A stretch of DNA of 48,284 nt from CAZCVI01 sp964502145 (GCA_964502145.1 CAZCVI010000056.1:1-48284), one strand, 5' to 3'; shown: positions 25,201 to 33,875, counted from the first letter of the stretch. Notes: a model not told the origin generated them from the letters alone. Program-made: numbers and translations.

Positions 25201-26706
25201 TACCAACAAGGCAGTTAACGGCGTGGCTGCCATCTTCACCACCACTTCTTCCTGCCATATCGCAGTATCGAAACTTTTATAGATATCCGAATCCTCTTCC
25301 ATCACATGTTTAGCCACAGCCCGCACCTGCTCCATGGTTAAAGACAACACGCGAAACAATGGGATTTGATAGCGCTTGATATCTTGAGCCAAATGGACAC
25401 TTTCCGAAGGTCGCGAGGTGAGATAAAGGCGGTTTTGTGAATGATGATGGGTGTAAATAGCCATAAATACTTCTTTAATCTTCTCTCTATAGAGTGTATC
25501 CGCAGCTTCATCCAATGCATCCACCAACAACAACACGCGATTTTCGTTAAACGCCTGTTTTACCCGTTTGGCAGACTCCAAAAACTCGGCCAACTCTTGC
25601 GGCATTGAATCCTTGGGTTCTTTTCTTCCTAACAGAAACACCCAGGTCAAATAATCCAGAGCATCCTCAATGGTGATTACTCCCGAATGCTCCGCTCCTT
25701 GATATTGTTTATACCACAGATTGAATAACAGAGCCGTTCCACAGGGCACAAAAAGGATTACCTGCCGTTGTGCTTCTGTTTTTGTTTTATTCTGATTAAA
25801 TTCCCGGAATGCGAGGTTTCGTAAGATCGTCGTTTTCCCTGCACCGGGTAAACCCATGATGATCGCGGCAGGAAATTTATCATATAATGTATTCACATCA
25901 ATATTTTTATAGGAAAAGTTGCCATTATCGCCCTCGTCTTCTCTTCCTTCAAAGAACCGGGATTTCTCTTTCTCCGTTAAACAATCGTGGAATCTGCGCA
26001 ACACCCGTTCATCGTCACATACCAGCGTGAGATTAATAAAATTCTTCTCCATGGGTACAGCCGGGTAGATGTTCCCGAAAACTGGAATCGCTTGCACTTC
26101 CTTTTCCAATTGGTTCAAGCGTGGTTCCAAGAGGTTAGTGGCTTCTTCCTGTTCTTTTATGATGCGTAATTTATAAACCGTGGGTGCCCACTCCTGGCTA
26201 TCGAATCCTTTGAGGGGTTCGGGTAATTCGATACGGATAGCTTCGAGACGTTTTTCCGTGAGTTGGCTTTTAACGCCCTCGTAAAGAGTTTGCGTGACCA
26301 CCAATTCCCATTGTTGCGCTTGTTTTTCCAAACGAAAGACCATGATCCCTTCAGGTGAAACAAGATCAATAGGAAGATTATTTTCCATTTTGAATTGAAA
26401 GAAACCACTGTGCGCGACCATACGAAACCTGGAGATAAAACCATATAAGTCTTCGAGTTTATCCCGTAAGAAAAGATCGACCATCATTTCCAACAGCCCG
26501 TCCACATCGGTTCCAAAAAGTAATACCGCATCACCCAATGCTTTAACGGTCAGAAATTCATATTTGGTAGCAATGGTTGAAACTTTGTTCTGGAAGTATT
26601 CGGTATATTGAGCGGTGTACATATTGCCCAATTTAGTGGCTTGGCCAGTGAAATTCACGATGTCCACCAACACCAGTATGCCTTGTTTGGTTTTATGTGT
26701 TGCCAT
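22285..26706 (-). CDS. Cyclase-like / NACHT NTPase / 14x WD40 STAND protein
   Basis: A 1473-residue protein. Residues about 8-180 resemble a class III nucleotide cyclase domain: LVLVDIVNFT with Asp-15, KALGDAVLLFG with Asp-59, and FRLEKQA. Whether it is catalytic is unclear, since the usual N in VN-x-AxRL appears replaced. The NACHT NTPase follows: Walker A GLPGAGKTT (285-293), Walker B VLLLVDALDE (391-400), then helical STAND regions to about 860. The C-terminus holds 14 WD40 repeats of 42 residues (about 885-1473), each of the form SFxGHxxxVxSCALTPDGK...KLWDVESGKEIR, enough for two seven-bladed propellers. Ligand sensing by the propellers would open the NTPase. Single gene under its own promoter. 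Confidence 0.93.
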   Translation of the reverse strand: MATHKTKQGILVLVDIVNFTGQATKLGNMYTAQYTEYFQNKVSTIATKYEFLTVKALGDAVLLFGTDVDGLLEMMVDLFLRDKLEDLYGFISRFRMVAHSGFFQFKMENNLPIDLVSPEGIMVFRLEKQAQQWELVVTQTLYEGVKSQLTEKRLEAIRIELPEPLKGFDSQEWAPTVYKLRIIKEQEEATNLLEPRLNQLEKEVQAIPVFGNIYPAVPMEKNFINLTLVCDDERVLRRFHDCLTEKEKSRFFEGREDEGDNGNFSYKNIDVNTLYDKFPAAIIMGLPGAGKTTILRNLAFREFNQNKTKTEAQRQVILFVPCGTALLFNLWYKQYQGAEHSGVITIEDALDYLTWVFLLGRKEPKDSMPQELAEFLESAKRVKQAFNENRVLLLVDALDEAADTLYREKIKEVFMAIYTHHHSQNRLYLTSRPSESVHLAQDIKRYQIPLFRVLSLTMEQVRAVAKHVMEEDSDIYKSFDTAIWQEEVVVKMAATPLTALLVAAYFQVYEQFDHRYPMYDLLLKFILLKAWENIKMGSFAYRNLDLFFQEIKAPDFFDKNKETEILYDALASLCYNLFYDDEEGIVQRSVTEEILNRYFITFIQERMHYNYDEKAAQVEAAQWRERFFRDHLLMKSGANRFVFVHSTIMEFLAAYHIVEKSKKNPPSLPPMILKCTGAENFLELETIPIATGSDLTTGYEVLRQSANLLKEVSYPHRIYFLGVKCLAEVEWLLQKTFRTVRMKSMRKPIESIIDRNQDAVRWVYRYLKDTVLSLDKEQLKKMVGQFESILKLSMPTFLNSYMDYEKFEQGDSELKDLRTQLLLKLVQKEIINQWFETQRKKRVVEIHAPQFENIAQLDSTSSHPEDKNFSYYRKLIGKELLGFYGSPNMKHSNVVRACALTPDGRFVVSASEDKTLILWNVESGKEIRSFIGHTNGVSDCAISPDGKFVISASYDRTLKLWDVATGKEIRTFSGHKDIVLGCALTPDGKRLVYASGDKTLKLWDIKTGKELRSFNGHKESVRSCTVTPDGKWVVSASEDKTLKLWDVETGKEIRSFIGHKDGVNSCALTPDGKRVVSASNDRTLKLWDINSGKAILSFNSHQGSVWSCAITTDGKKMVSASSDNTLKLWDVETGEEIRSFSGHKSSVTSCSLTNDGKWLVSASDDHTLKRWNVETGNEVRPHAGHMFSVMGCVLTQDGKRMVSASEDGSLQLWDVQSGKEIRSFIGHTGAVYSCALTPDGKRMISASSDQSLKLWDTESGKEIRSFIGHKSFVVSCALTPDGKKVVSASGDKTLKLWDVESGKEIRSFSGHTDVVFSCALTSDGKQVVSASWDKTLKLWNLESGAEIQSFIGHKNFVLSCILTSDGRRLLSTSNNKTLKLWDLQSGNERRSFIGHTGVVYSCALNRNENRVVSVSDDRTLKIWDMRTGLCLKTLSLPWIPRSVYISPAYPTRVFTANMNGTITIFDFPELVEG

Positions 26707-26738
26707 GATTATTTATCTCCTGTGCCTATGTCACCTTA

Positions 26739-26767
26739 ATCTTATAAAAAAAAAGCATAAATGTCAA
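26739..26767 (-). promoter_or_regulatory. Promoter of the cyclase-NACHT-WD40 gene
   Basis: On the minus strand TTGACA (26762-26767), 17-bp T-rich spacer, TAAGAT (26739-26744). The ATG at 26706 follows with AGGAGA as ribosome site. Confidence 0.75.
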
Positions 26768-26810
26768 CTTGTTGCCCCTGGCTTAAATCTACCACCTAAT
26801 TTCAGAAAAG

Positions 26811-26918
26811 ACTGGACTAGCTGGACATACTGGACTTACTGGACCAACTGGACTTTCAATAAGCTTTGAATTTTGTCCAGCTTGTCCAGTAAGTCCTGAG
26901 CGTCCAGATAGTCCAGCT
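26811..26918. repeat. 9-bp-repeat hairpin element, CTGGAC variant
   Basis: The left arm is built of ACTGGACxx units (26811-26854). The right arm has the reverse complement (TTGTCCAG, TAGTCCAG; 26872-26918). To its left, CCTGGCTTAAATCTACCACC (from about 26777) resembles the degenerate left terminal repeat of the MITE-like element. The right end is lost at the stop of the deacetylase gene. Confidence 0.6.
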
Positions 26919-28261
26919 TAAGAATGGATTATCTTTTGATACGCCGGTAACACGCTCTGATCGGCAAAGGTACTGTTGTGAAATAAAAGTGTGATGGGCG
27001 TATCCACATTCCGGGCGGTTTCGATGAGCGAGAATAAAGTGTTGAGGGTGGGGGAGTTGGGTTCCCAGCCCGTGGTATTGGTGGCGGTATCCATGAAGAT
27101 CAAGGGTTGTTCTTTTAGTTTTAATTTTTGACGGGTGAGGATGTTAAAGACACTATAAGTATGCCCAGTACCACAACGAAAACCTTCACACGCGGAATAA
27201 GCACATGTAGAATCTAAAACCATGCCCATATCTGCCCACAATTGCCAAGTATCAGGCACTTGGAAACGTAAATAATGCTGACGACCTTCAGTGATCAAAC
27301 AACCACTGGCGTTCTGCAACACAGCACGCTGTACCTGCCATAATTCTTTATTATTATACGTGGTATACCCGGGATGAAACCCAATAATATGACCCCTACT
27401 TTTTATCCGTGCAAAAATCCGCTGCGCACCAGAATGAAACGGGGAATAAGGACTATGATTATCCTCAAACGCACGCGAAGGACGACTACTCATGAAATAA
27501 AATCGCGCCCGCGTTCCCAACAATTCCGCTTCATCCATGAGCAGGTCATAGGAATCAAACGGATCGGGTTGCTTTCCCTGCCGAATGGCACGGAACTCTT
27601 GCAAACGCTGGATAGAAAGACCTAACTGGTGCCGTTTGAAAAGATCACCACTAATAGTACGCCACACATGCGACCAATCCAACCATTTTAACAGTGCATC
27701 CACATCATGGGTCAATACAAATGAAAAAGACACACCTGCTTTTTCGTGATAATACCCTAAATACTCCAACATGCACCGCAACATCACTAAATAAAAGTTC
27801 ACCACAGGTTTATTAAGAAACCCATTCTTAAACGCCAACGCGGCACTGACTGGAAAACGCCTATGATAATCCTCAGCCTTAACTACACACTCTTCCCAAC
27901 GACTGAGCATAAAAAAAGCACTGGCAAAAATATCTAAACCACAGGTGATGACGTGGGGTTCCACCTTTAATTCATGATCCCCATAAATCATGGGCACAGC
28001 CAATCCATCGGTAAAACGATGGGTGACATATGGCACAGTGGCGGGAATGTTTTGCAGAAACAAATACGAATTGGCCTCATCAAAATTGGCAAAAAAATGA
28101 TCACGGATAATCAAACGCTTGCCATTTGGCAACAATAATTGATAATCAGGACTGGTGCTGATGCTAATGCCATATTCCAAACCAGCCATTTCTCCCAATA
28201 GAATATCAATCACATAGCTTCGCTCAGGAATAAAATTGTTGGGAATCATGATTTTTATCAT
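26918..28261 (-). CDS. Polysaccharide deacetylase-like protein
   Basis: A 447-residue protein. FVLTHDVDALLKW near residue 200 is the metal-binding T-H-D-V-D motif of the CE4/NodB-like deacetylases. IIGFHPGYTTYNN and ITLLFHNSTF further on supply other conserved histidines. The long N-terminal part matches the architecture of bacterial polysaccharide deacetylase family proteins with an extra N-terminal domain (DUF7033-like). The upstream frame uses TTG 28282; I prefer ATG 28261 with AAGGCGG before it. Last gene of the operon beginning at 31710, 14 bp after the FemAB-like gene. Likely removes acetyl groups from a surface glycan or precursor. Confidence 0.8.
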   Translation of the reverse strand: MIKIMIPNNFIPERSYVIDILLGEMAGLEYGISISTSPDYQLLLPNGKRLIIRDHFFANFDEANSYLFLQNIPATVPYVTHRFTDGLAVPMIYGDHELKVEPHVITCGLDIFASAFFMLSRWEECVVKAEDYHRRFPVSAALAFKNGFLNKPVVNFYLVMLRCMLEYLGYYHEKAGVSFSFVLTHDVDALLKWLDWSHVWRTISGDLFKRHQLGLSIQRLQEFRAIRQGKQPDPFDSYDLLMDEAELLGTRARFYFMSSRPSRAFEDNHSPYSPFHSGAQRIFARIKSRGHIIGFHPGYTTYNNKELWQVQRAVLQNASGCLITEGRQHYLRFQVPDTWQLWADMGMVLDSTCAYSACEGFRCGTGHTYSVFNILTRQKLKLKEQPLIFMDTATNTTGWEPNSPTLNTLFSLIETARNVDTPITLLFHNSTFADQSVLPAYQKIIHS

Positions 28262-28275
28262 CGCCGCCTTCCCTG

Positions 28276-29229
28276 TTACCAATGAGCGATAAACCGCTTT
28301 AAACGAATATACCGGGAATTAATTTTTTCCAGCTTTAAATAGGGTTTCTGCACCGCTCCAAAAGAACTAAAGAAACGTTCAATAGGCTGAATCATGCTGC
28401 CTTCAAAATCAAAGCTCCGGGTCACCGTAGGCGCGAACCGAATGGCATCCCACATCAATAAACTGGTGGCCCCGCTGTGGCGCAACTGCGGGTCCGCGCC
28501 ACTAATCAGATGATACGCGCTCTGGTTATCCCAAATCAGATAAAGCGCGGCATGAATACGGTTTTCTTTATCAACTGCAAAGGAAATACGACGACTCTGG
28601 TGCATGTGACACGCCAAATCAATTCTTTTCATAAATGCCAAGGAAAAAGGAAACGCTAATTTCTGCCGTGCATAGGTTTTGCCCACCATGTCATAGAATT
28701 TTTCAATATCATTGTCTACTATAATCGTCAATTGTTTCTCGGCTTTGCGAATCTCACCACGAATATTACTGCGAAACCCAGAGAACAAGGTGTCAGGTTG
28801 ACTTAAATCTGCTAATACATAGGTGTACCCACTACTCTGTTGGAAATTCTGCCAATAAAAAGGCAAAAAATTACCCACGGAATAATGAAAACACTGGGAA
28901 AAGAAATCAAAGGCAGGTAATTGCGCGATTAATGCAGCCAAGGTGTTCTTTTCAAAGGAAAGACGGGCCGTGTATTTCTGCTGGGCAGGGTAACACAACC
29001 AGGGACCCAGGAACTGCGTGAGTTGCGGCATGGTCAGATAGACATGACCGAGTTTTCCGTGTACCTGATAATAAGGCATCACCCCTTTGATATCTTTCCC
29101 TTCCTCCACAATGGCCGCATCCCAGGAACCATCAGAACAAACTGCATCCAACCACCACTCTTTTAGGAAGATGGGGAGATTGGGTTCCATCCGGCAGAAC
29201 TCACGATAGATTTTTTTATGCTCTGACAT
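28276..29229 (-). CDS. FemAB-like / GNAT-fold acyltransferase
   Basis: A 317-residue protein with the double-GNAT layout of the FemAB/BioF2-like group. SGFRSNIRGEIRKAEKQ near residue 150 is the typical fxxxxRxxIrKAek block. ALYLIWDNQSAYHLISGADP and SLLMWDAIRFA follow, as in the acetyltransferase-6 family, and the DFEGSMIQPIERFFSSFGA end is characteristic. Such enzymes transfer amino-acyl or acyl groups onto sugars or peptidoglycan-like acceptors. It overlaps the preceding GNAT gene by 14 bp, so translation is coupled. Substrate unknown. Confidence 0.82.
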   Translation of the reverse strand: MSEHKKIYREFCRMEPNLPIFLKEWWLDAVCSDGSWDAAIVEEGKDIKGVMPYYQVHGKLGHVYLTMPQLTQFLGPWLCYPAQQKYTARLSFEKNTLAALIAQLPAFDFFSQCFHYSVGNFLPFYWQNFQQSSGYTYVLADLSQPDTLFSGFRSNIRGEIRKAEKQLTIIVDNDIEKFYDMVGKTYARQKLAFPFSLAFMKRIDLACHMHQSRRISFAVDKENRIHAALYLIWDNQSAYHLISGADPQLRHSGATSLLMWDAIRFAPTVTRSFDFEGSMIQPIERFFSSFGAVQKPYLKLEKINSRYIRLKRFIAHW

Positions 29230-29830
29230 CTGCTAATCTCTTTGTTTTTTTAATTGTAAAACCCAGTAACCCTACTAATTGTTTTCTGGCGATTTCGCGA
29301 TAACCCGCTTTCTCTATGCCATGAATGGATGGCGTATTTTTAGCCGAAGTGCTGATGAATATCTGGAAACGCGCTGAAAATTCAGCCGCAATGTGTGCCA
29401 ATACATGCGGATAAATCTGTTTGCCCCGTGCTTGGGGCGCCGTCTCGCAATAATGGATATAGAGTTGTTGCGCGGTTAATTCCAGCGGCCACAAAGGGTG
29501 CAAATGCACCTGTTGTGGACCTTGTTTCACCCAGGCACGAAACACGCACACGCCATCCAGGTAACCAAAATAACCACGGTCTCCTTGATCGAGGAATTCT
29601 TTGAAGATGTCGACGTATTTGGCTTCCTGAAACGTTAAAATATCGGGTAACATAGTATAATCCACTAGTTTGACCTGCACGGGGGAAGGAATAGAAACGG
29701 TTTTGTGGTGCTGGAATAAAATAATGGTGTCCGCATGATATAACCGATAGCAGAAAAAATGGTGCAAACGACAATAGAGAGAGTGGAACAAACGGGGGAA
29801 AAAATTCGTGAGTGTGATGGGTGGTTTCAT
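29216..29830 (-). CDS. GNAT-family N-acetyltransferase
   Basis: A 204-residue GNAT protein. The core CoA-binding region is YIHYCETAPQARGKQIYPHVLAHIAAEF with the R-G-K-x-x-x pyrophosphate loop, and ending IHGIEKAGYREIAR is the usual C-terminal N-x-A-S/EKxGF element. The first about 40 residues are aromatic-rich and may form an amphipathic or membrane-associated helix. It starts 5 bp after asnB-like. In an operon with AsnB, FemAB-like and deacetylase genes it likely modifies an envelope glycan precursor. Confidence 0.82.
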   Translation of the reverse strand: MKPPITLTNFFPRLFHSLYCRLHHFFCYRLYHADTIILFQHHKTVSIPSPVQVKLVDYTMLPDILTFQEAKYVDIFKEFLDQGDRGYFGYLDGVCVFRAWVKQGPQQVHLHPLWPLELTAQQLYIHYCETAPQARGKQIYPHVLAHIAAEFSARFQIFISTSAKNTPSIHGIEKAGYREIARKQLVGLLGFTIKKTKRLADVRA

Positions 29831-29835
29831 GCCGG

Positions 29836-31710
29836 TTAACTATTTTTCTTAACCGCGTTTTGGATGCTGCCATTTAAGATGCGGGCGTAATTGTTGTCAG
29901 GATTAAAAAAGATATCGTGCCAAACCGCCAGATTGAGATGACGGATTAACCGCGTCATCGAAAACGCGGGGTCTTTGATGGCGTCACGCACATTAAGTGG
30001 GCAGTGGAGTTCTTTCAAAAAAGGCGATTTTTCAATGATATTACAAAACCACTCGCGATGAATCTGGCGGAACCAGAAATCCTCGGGAATAGGCCAACCC
30101 ATTTTATCTTTGCGCCAGGTGACGCTATCGGGTAGTTTATTATCCATGGCGAAACGGGCGAGGTACTTGGTCCAGCCACGAAACATCTTGTACGTGGCGG
30201 GAACAGTGGCGAGAAATTCAATTAAGCGATAATCCATAAAAGGCATGCGCGATTCAATGGAAAAAGCCATGGAGGCGCGGTCAGAATAATGGATCAAGGT
30301 GATCAACGTAGTTAAAACATGCTGCACGAGCACGTGATTGAGATCTTCGTAACTATATTTTTTCCGAAGCATGCCGTGAATGATTTTTTGTGCCGTTTTA
30401 GGACCGGCACAGGCTTTTAAAAGACCCAGAAACGCTCCTTTGTAGACAAACCGTTTCATGTCGGGAATACTAAGAAAGGAAAAGGCTTGGCGCAAAGAGT
30501 GGGGCGTGGTGGCAAGGTAATACTGGACATATTCGGGGTAACCGGCCAACTGTTCATCCGCGCCCTGGCCGTCAAGCGTGACAGTGGTGGTGGAATTGGC
30601 GACACATTTAAAGGTAAACCACCCGGATAAACAAGTACTGTCCGGCGGGGTATCAAAATAATAGATCATCTTGTGATATTCGGCGATAATGTTATCGCTA
30701 TGCGGTTCAATCTGGTTGGAATTAACCTGCAAGTGTCGGGCGATAGTATTGATATAATCGCTTTCATCGCAGTGTTTGGTAGCCGGCGAAGGATAGACGC
30801 AGGAGAATGTTTCCTGGTTTTCCCGCTTGTCGTTTTCTTTTAAAATATCATTGATCAACTTCACGATCGAAGAGCTATCCAGTCCACCGGACAAGGCAGA
30901 ACCGACTTTCACATCAGCGCGCAGGCGCAGGGACACGGCGCTTTTTAATAATTCATAATACTGGTCCGCATATTCTTTTAAATGGTCTGGATTGTATTTT
31001 TCATAGGAAGAACCGGCTGTCAAAGACCAGTAGGTCGTTTCCTGGATCGGTGATGTCAGTAGTTCATGCAGACTGGCGTGTACAAAACTGGCATGGGTGA
31101 TGCGGTAGATATTTTTAAAGGCCGTTTCCTTGATATATTCTTTCGGGCCGTTTTGCAGATAGGCTAAGCAGTACTCGATGTTTGGTTCGCGGGTGACCTG
31201 GGGGTGGGTGAGCAGTGCTTTGATTTCCGAAGCGAAAATAAAATGGTGGTCATCTTGATAATAATAGAGCGGTTTAATGCCGAAGCGGTCGCGGGAGATC
31301 AGGAATTTGTTTTCTTTTTCATCGTAGAGCACAAAGGCCCACATGCCATTGAATAAGTTGAGGCATTCTTTGCCCCAGCAGTCAAACGCGGCCATCACCA
31401 CTTCCGTATCGCTGTTCGATTTAAACGCGTAACCCGCCTGAAGCAGTTGTTCTTTCAGTTCCAGGTAGTTGTATATTTCGCCGTTAAAGGTAATCGTGTA
31501 ACGGTTCATGTAAGACATCGGTTGTTTGCCGTTTTCGCTAAGGTCAATAATAGCCAGGCGGCGGTGTCCGAAGGTCATGTGTTTATTTAGAAAGAAACCA
31601 TCGCCATCCGGTCCGCGGTGGGCCAGAGTTTGGGTCATCCTTCTAATATCGGCGGTGAAACGAGCGATAGTTTCCGTATTCGTGCTGATGATCCCGGTAA
31701 TCCCACACAT
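29836..31710 (-). CDS. asnB: Asparagine synthase (glutamine-hydrolysing) family protein
   Basis: A 624-residue two-domain enzyme. The N-terminal class II glutaminase begins MCGITGII, with Cys-2 the nucleophile after Met removal, then LAHRGPDGDG and YNYLELKEQL. The synthetase domain has GSALSGGLDSSSIV, the PP-loop that adenylates the carboxylate substrate. Length and motifs match AsnB. In sugar clusters such paralogues often amidate uronic acids or other carboxylates, so the product need not be asparagine. First gene of the four-gene leftward operon; AAAGGAG precedes the ATG. The DNA at 31711-31916 upstream shows no convincing promoter hexamers. Confidence 0.9.
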   Translation of the reverse strand: MCGITGIISTNTETIARFTADIRRMTQTLAHRGPDGDGFFLNKHMTFGHRRLAIIDLSENGKQPMSYMNRYTITFNGEIYNYLELKEQLLQAGYAFKSNSDTEVVMAAFDCWGKECLNLFNGMWAFVLYDEKENKFLISRDRFGIKPLYYYQDDHHFIFASEIKALLTHPQVTREPNIEYCLAYLQNGPKEYIKETAFKNIYRITHASFVHASLHELLTSPIQETTYWSLTAGSSYEKYNPDHLKEYADQYYELLKSAVSLRLRADVKVGSALSGGLDSSSIVKLINDILKENDKRENQETFSCVYPSPATKHCDESDYINTIARHLQVNSNQIEPHSDNIIAEYHKMIYYFDTPPDSTCLSGWFTFKCVANSTTTVTLDGQGADEQLAGYPEYVQYYLATTPHSLRQAFSFLSIPDMKRFVYKGAFLGLLKACAGPKTAQKIIHGMLRKKYSYEDLNHVLVQHVLTTLITLIHYSDRASMAFSIESRMPFMDYRLIEFLATVPATYKMFRGWTKYLARFAMDNKLPDSVTWRKDKMGWPIPEDFWFRQIHREWFCNIIEKSPFLKELHCPLNVRDAIKDPAFSMTRLIRHLNLAVWHDIFFNPDNNYARILNGSIQNAVKKNS

Positions 31711-31916
31711 GTATACTCCTTTTTGCTAATTCGGCTATCCGTTTCTGTTTATTTCTTAGATATTTTATTACCCACGAAAACACACACGTTTTAGCCGTTT
31801 CTATTTTATCAAATGATCGTCGAGAATGCAAACAGAGAAAGAAATAAAGCAGCCATTCTTGTATGATGAATTTTTATTTATTAGTTTGCCAGAACTCTGA
31901 AACCCTCGTGAATGAG

Positions 31917-31972
31917 ATGGGAGTTAGTGGGAGTTATGGGAATTATGGGAGTGATGGGAGTGATGGGAGTTA
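31917..31972. repeat. 9-bp-repeat half element
   Basis: A one-sided run of ATGGGAGTT/GTGGGAGTT/ATGGGAATT/ATGGGAGTG units, with no complementary arm. It runs right into the stop codon of the ATPase gene at 31970. Confidence 0.6.
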
Positions 31973-33313
31973 TTCTCGGTTGATTTTTTCTAGGGGAAAC
32001 CGATGGCTTAGATATAGGGGATAACTATATAGGTTGCCTAGTTCATTAAATTCTAGATTTCTGGCAGAGATGCGGGTGCGGTAGCGAATGGTGTATTTTT
32101 CTGCGAAAACATTCAGACTTTTAAGTTTACCCGATTGCCCTGCTTTGACTTCGACAGGATAAACATCACCATCCTTTTCCCGGATAAATTCAACTTCCGC
32201 CGTGTTGTTCATCCACGAGTGCAAGGGCCCGGAACCAGCATAGATAAATTCTTGGGCCACATAGTTTTCACAGAAGGCACCTTTAAAAGTAGCGAAACAG
32301 TCATTTTGCAGATAAAGACTTTTAGGCGGAATACCTGCCAGCGCACCCAGAATACCAATATCAAAAAGATATAGTTTAAAGCGACTATCATCTGCAAAGG
32401 CGTTAAACGGTATTTCACCCGAATTAATAATTTTGATTTTTATCAACAGCCCAGCACCTGTTAACCAGTCAATTGGAGATTTTAACCGTGCGAAACGTCC
32501 GCCGGGGATAACATCCGCGGCTTTGAACTTTTTATTTTCCCTGGACAGTTGCGCGGGAACCGATTGAAAAATAGCCGCGATATCATTGGCGCTGGTTTTA
32601 CCCGAATATTTAGAGAAATCACTCATGTATGCGTGCAGCAGTTCTGCTTGTTTCTGGCGCACCTCGTTAAATGCGTTTATACGGTGTTCCTCGTTTTGTA
32701 TGATACTTGTACAATACGTCGCCACCACTTCCGGGAGGCCACCCGTGATAAAATATTCTTGCAAACGTTCCATCAGGTGTATATGAACGATTTCAGGAAT
32801 TCTTTCCAGCGGTTGAATAGCCGCTAATTTTTCATAGGAACGGTGATCACCCAAAGCCAAAAGAAATTCTTCAAAAGACATGGGATAAAGATCAAGAAAA
32901 GCTACTTTTCCAACTGGAAAAGGTTCGGTAGGTTCCGTCACGCCCAGCAATGAACCTGCACAGACCACGGCCAATTGCGGCATATCTTCGCAGAAATATT
33001 TCAAGCTGGTTAACGCTCTGGGGCAGTCTTGGATTTCATCGAAAAAAAGGATATCCGTTTTCGCATCGATGTGGGTTTCCAGGTAGAATTCAATTGCTTC
33101 AATAAGTGTGGAGGGTGTCAGGTCGCCGGCAAAGATAGAGCAAGCTGTTTTTTTCTTTTGAAAATTGAGCTCGTGGAGGTGATGGAACTCTTTTTCCCCG
33201 AATTCTTTAAGCAAGTAGGTTTTGCCTGTTTGGCGGGCGCCTTTTAGGATCAGTGGTTTCCTATTTTCCGAATGTTTCCAGGCCAGTAGTTTAGAATAGA
33301 GAGTACGTTTCAT
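31970..33313 (-). CDS. AAA+ ATPase with DUF4143-like C-terminus
   Basis: A 447-residue ATPase of the widespread DUF4143 group. Walker A is LKGARQTGKTYLLKEFG (GxxxxGKT), Walker B ILFFDEIQDCPRALTSLKYF, then AGSLLGV as sensor. The middle LDLYPMSFEEFLLAL is the family's LYPLSFxEF motif. The C-terminal KDGDVYPVEVKAG looks like a PD-(D/E)XK-type strand (Val-Glu-Val-Lys). Function in cells is unknown; they are common in accessory DNA. ATG 33313 is preferred to TTG 33331. The promoter at 33320-33348 ends 7 bp upstream, so the transcript may be leaderless. Confidence 0.88.
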   Translation of the reverse strand: MKRTLYSKLLAWKHSENRKPLILKGARQTGKTYLLKEFGEKEFHHLHELNFQKKKTACSIFAGDLTPSTLIEAIEFYLETHIDAKTDILFFDEIQDCPRALTSLKYFCEDMPQLAVVCAGSLLGVTEPTEPFPVGKVAFLDLYPMSFEEFLLALGDHRSYEKLAAIQPLERIPEIVHIHLMERLQEYFITGGLPEVVATYCTSIIQNEEHRINAFNEVRQKQAELLHAYMSDFSKYSGKTSANDIAAIFQSVPAQLSRENKKFKAADVIPGGRFARLKSPIDWLTGAGLLIKIKIINSGEIPFNAFADDSRFKLYLFDIGILGALAGIPPKSLYLQNDCFATFKGAFCENYVAQEFIYAGSGPLHSWMNNTAEVEFIREKDGDVYPVEVKAGQSGKLKSLNVFAEKYTIRYRTRISARNLEFNELGNLYSYPLYLSHRFPLEKINRE

Positions 33314-33319
33314 CCTTTT

Positions 33320-33348
33320 ATTGTACGACAAATTGTCAACAATTACAA
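33320..33348 (-). promoter_or_regulatory. Promoter of the DUF4143-type ATPase gene, predicted leaderless
   Basis: On the minus strand TTGTAA (33343-33348), 17-bp spacer, TACAAT (33320-33325); the ATG at 33313 begins 7 nt after the -10. TTGTCAAAATTGACAA (about 33365-33380), a palindrome, lies just upstream. Confidence 0.55.
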
Positions 33349-33437
33349 TTATTCATAGGAATAATTGTCAATTTTGACAAAAAACCGCAGGAAAGAGAAT
33401 CGACATACTCGACTTCACAGAATCTTTGATTTTTCAA

Positions 33438-33475
33438 GCTTGTCCAGTAAGTCCAGTATGTCCAGATAGTCCAGC
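33438..33475. repeat. 9-bp-repeat half element, GTCCAG variant
   Basis: Units TTGTCCAGT, AAGTCCAGT, ATGTCCAGA, TAGTCCAGC form one arm only, the right arm of a CTGGAC-type hairpin. Its partner arm is absent or eroded to the left. Confidence 0.55.
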
Positions 33476-33492
33476 GTGTTACGGTTATCCAG

Positions 33493-33634
33493 CCTGGGGT
33501 CACCGCCAGATTCTTGAAAAAACATGGACGACGTGGACAGAGTGGACTTTGTGGACGATGTGGACCAAAAATAAAAGCATTTTTTTGTCCACATCGTCCA
33601 ACAACGATTTCAAAAACTTGGCGGTGGATTTAGG
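33493..33634. mobile_element. MITE-like element with GTGGAC-type 9-bp core
   Basis: CCTGGGGTCACCGCCA (33493-33508) is an imperfect inverted repeat of TGGCGGTGGATTTAGG (33619-33634). The core has GTGGACGAC/GTGGACAGA/GTGGACTTT/GTGGACGAT units (33524-33565) and a shorter complementary arm (33586-33606). Same layout as 19688-19836 but with a different 9-bp word. Confidence 0.6.
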
Positions 33635-33653
33635 CCAGCATGGGGTCTTTTAT

Positions 33654-33805
33654 ACCACCACTTTTTTTGCTATACTACCATTCGTAACAGGTGAAACGAT
33701 GAAAAAAGAATTTAATATCACGGGTGTATGTATACCGGAAAAACATTACATGGTGGATATCTCCACTAAAACAAACGATATCCTTAAAATGATCGAACTG
33801 GGGAA
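33654..33805. repeat. 152-bp direct repeat, left copy
   Basis: Matches 34519-34670 over 152 bp without indels and with about six differences. The repeat begins exactly at the promoter spacer of the full gene, so the left copy has lost the -35 (TTTTAT here versus TTGCTT there). The two copies flank the YefM-YoeB pair. Confidence 0.9.
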
Positions 33806-33875
33806 TGGTGATCATTTCCCCAGGATCGTACCGGTGCCATTGTTTTTTCCAGTTATCTTTTTATTACGTGTTTAA
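33699..33875 (+). pseudogene. Truncated 5' copy of the AAA-like/PD-(D/E)XK gene
   Basis: Reads MKKEFNITGVCIPEKHY and on for about 36 residues, in register with the product of 34564-36144, then departs at 33806 into unrelated sequence and stops at 33875. The P-loop and everything beyond are missing. The ribosome site (AGGTGA) and the -10 are kept but the -35 is not, so expression is doubtful. Its end overlaps the yoeB stop by 4 bp on the other strand. Confidence 0.85.

Noticed and set aside
29382..29873. 163-residue frame overlapping the GNAT gene
   Set aside because: Out-of-frame reading of the GNAT gene and the end of the asnB-like gene; no recognisable domain.
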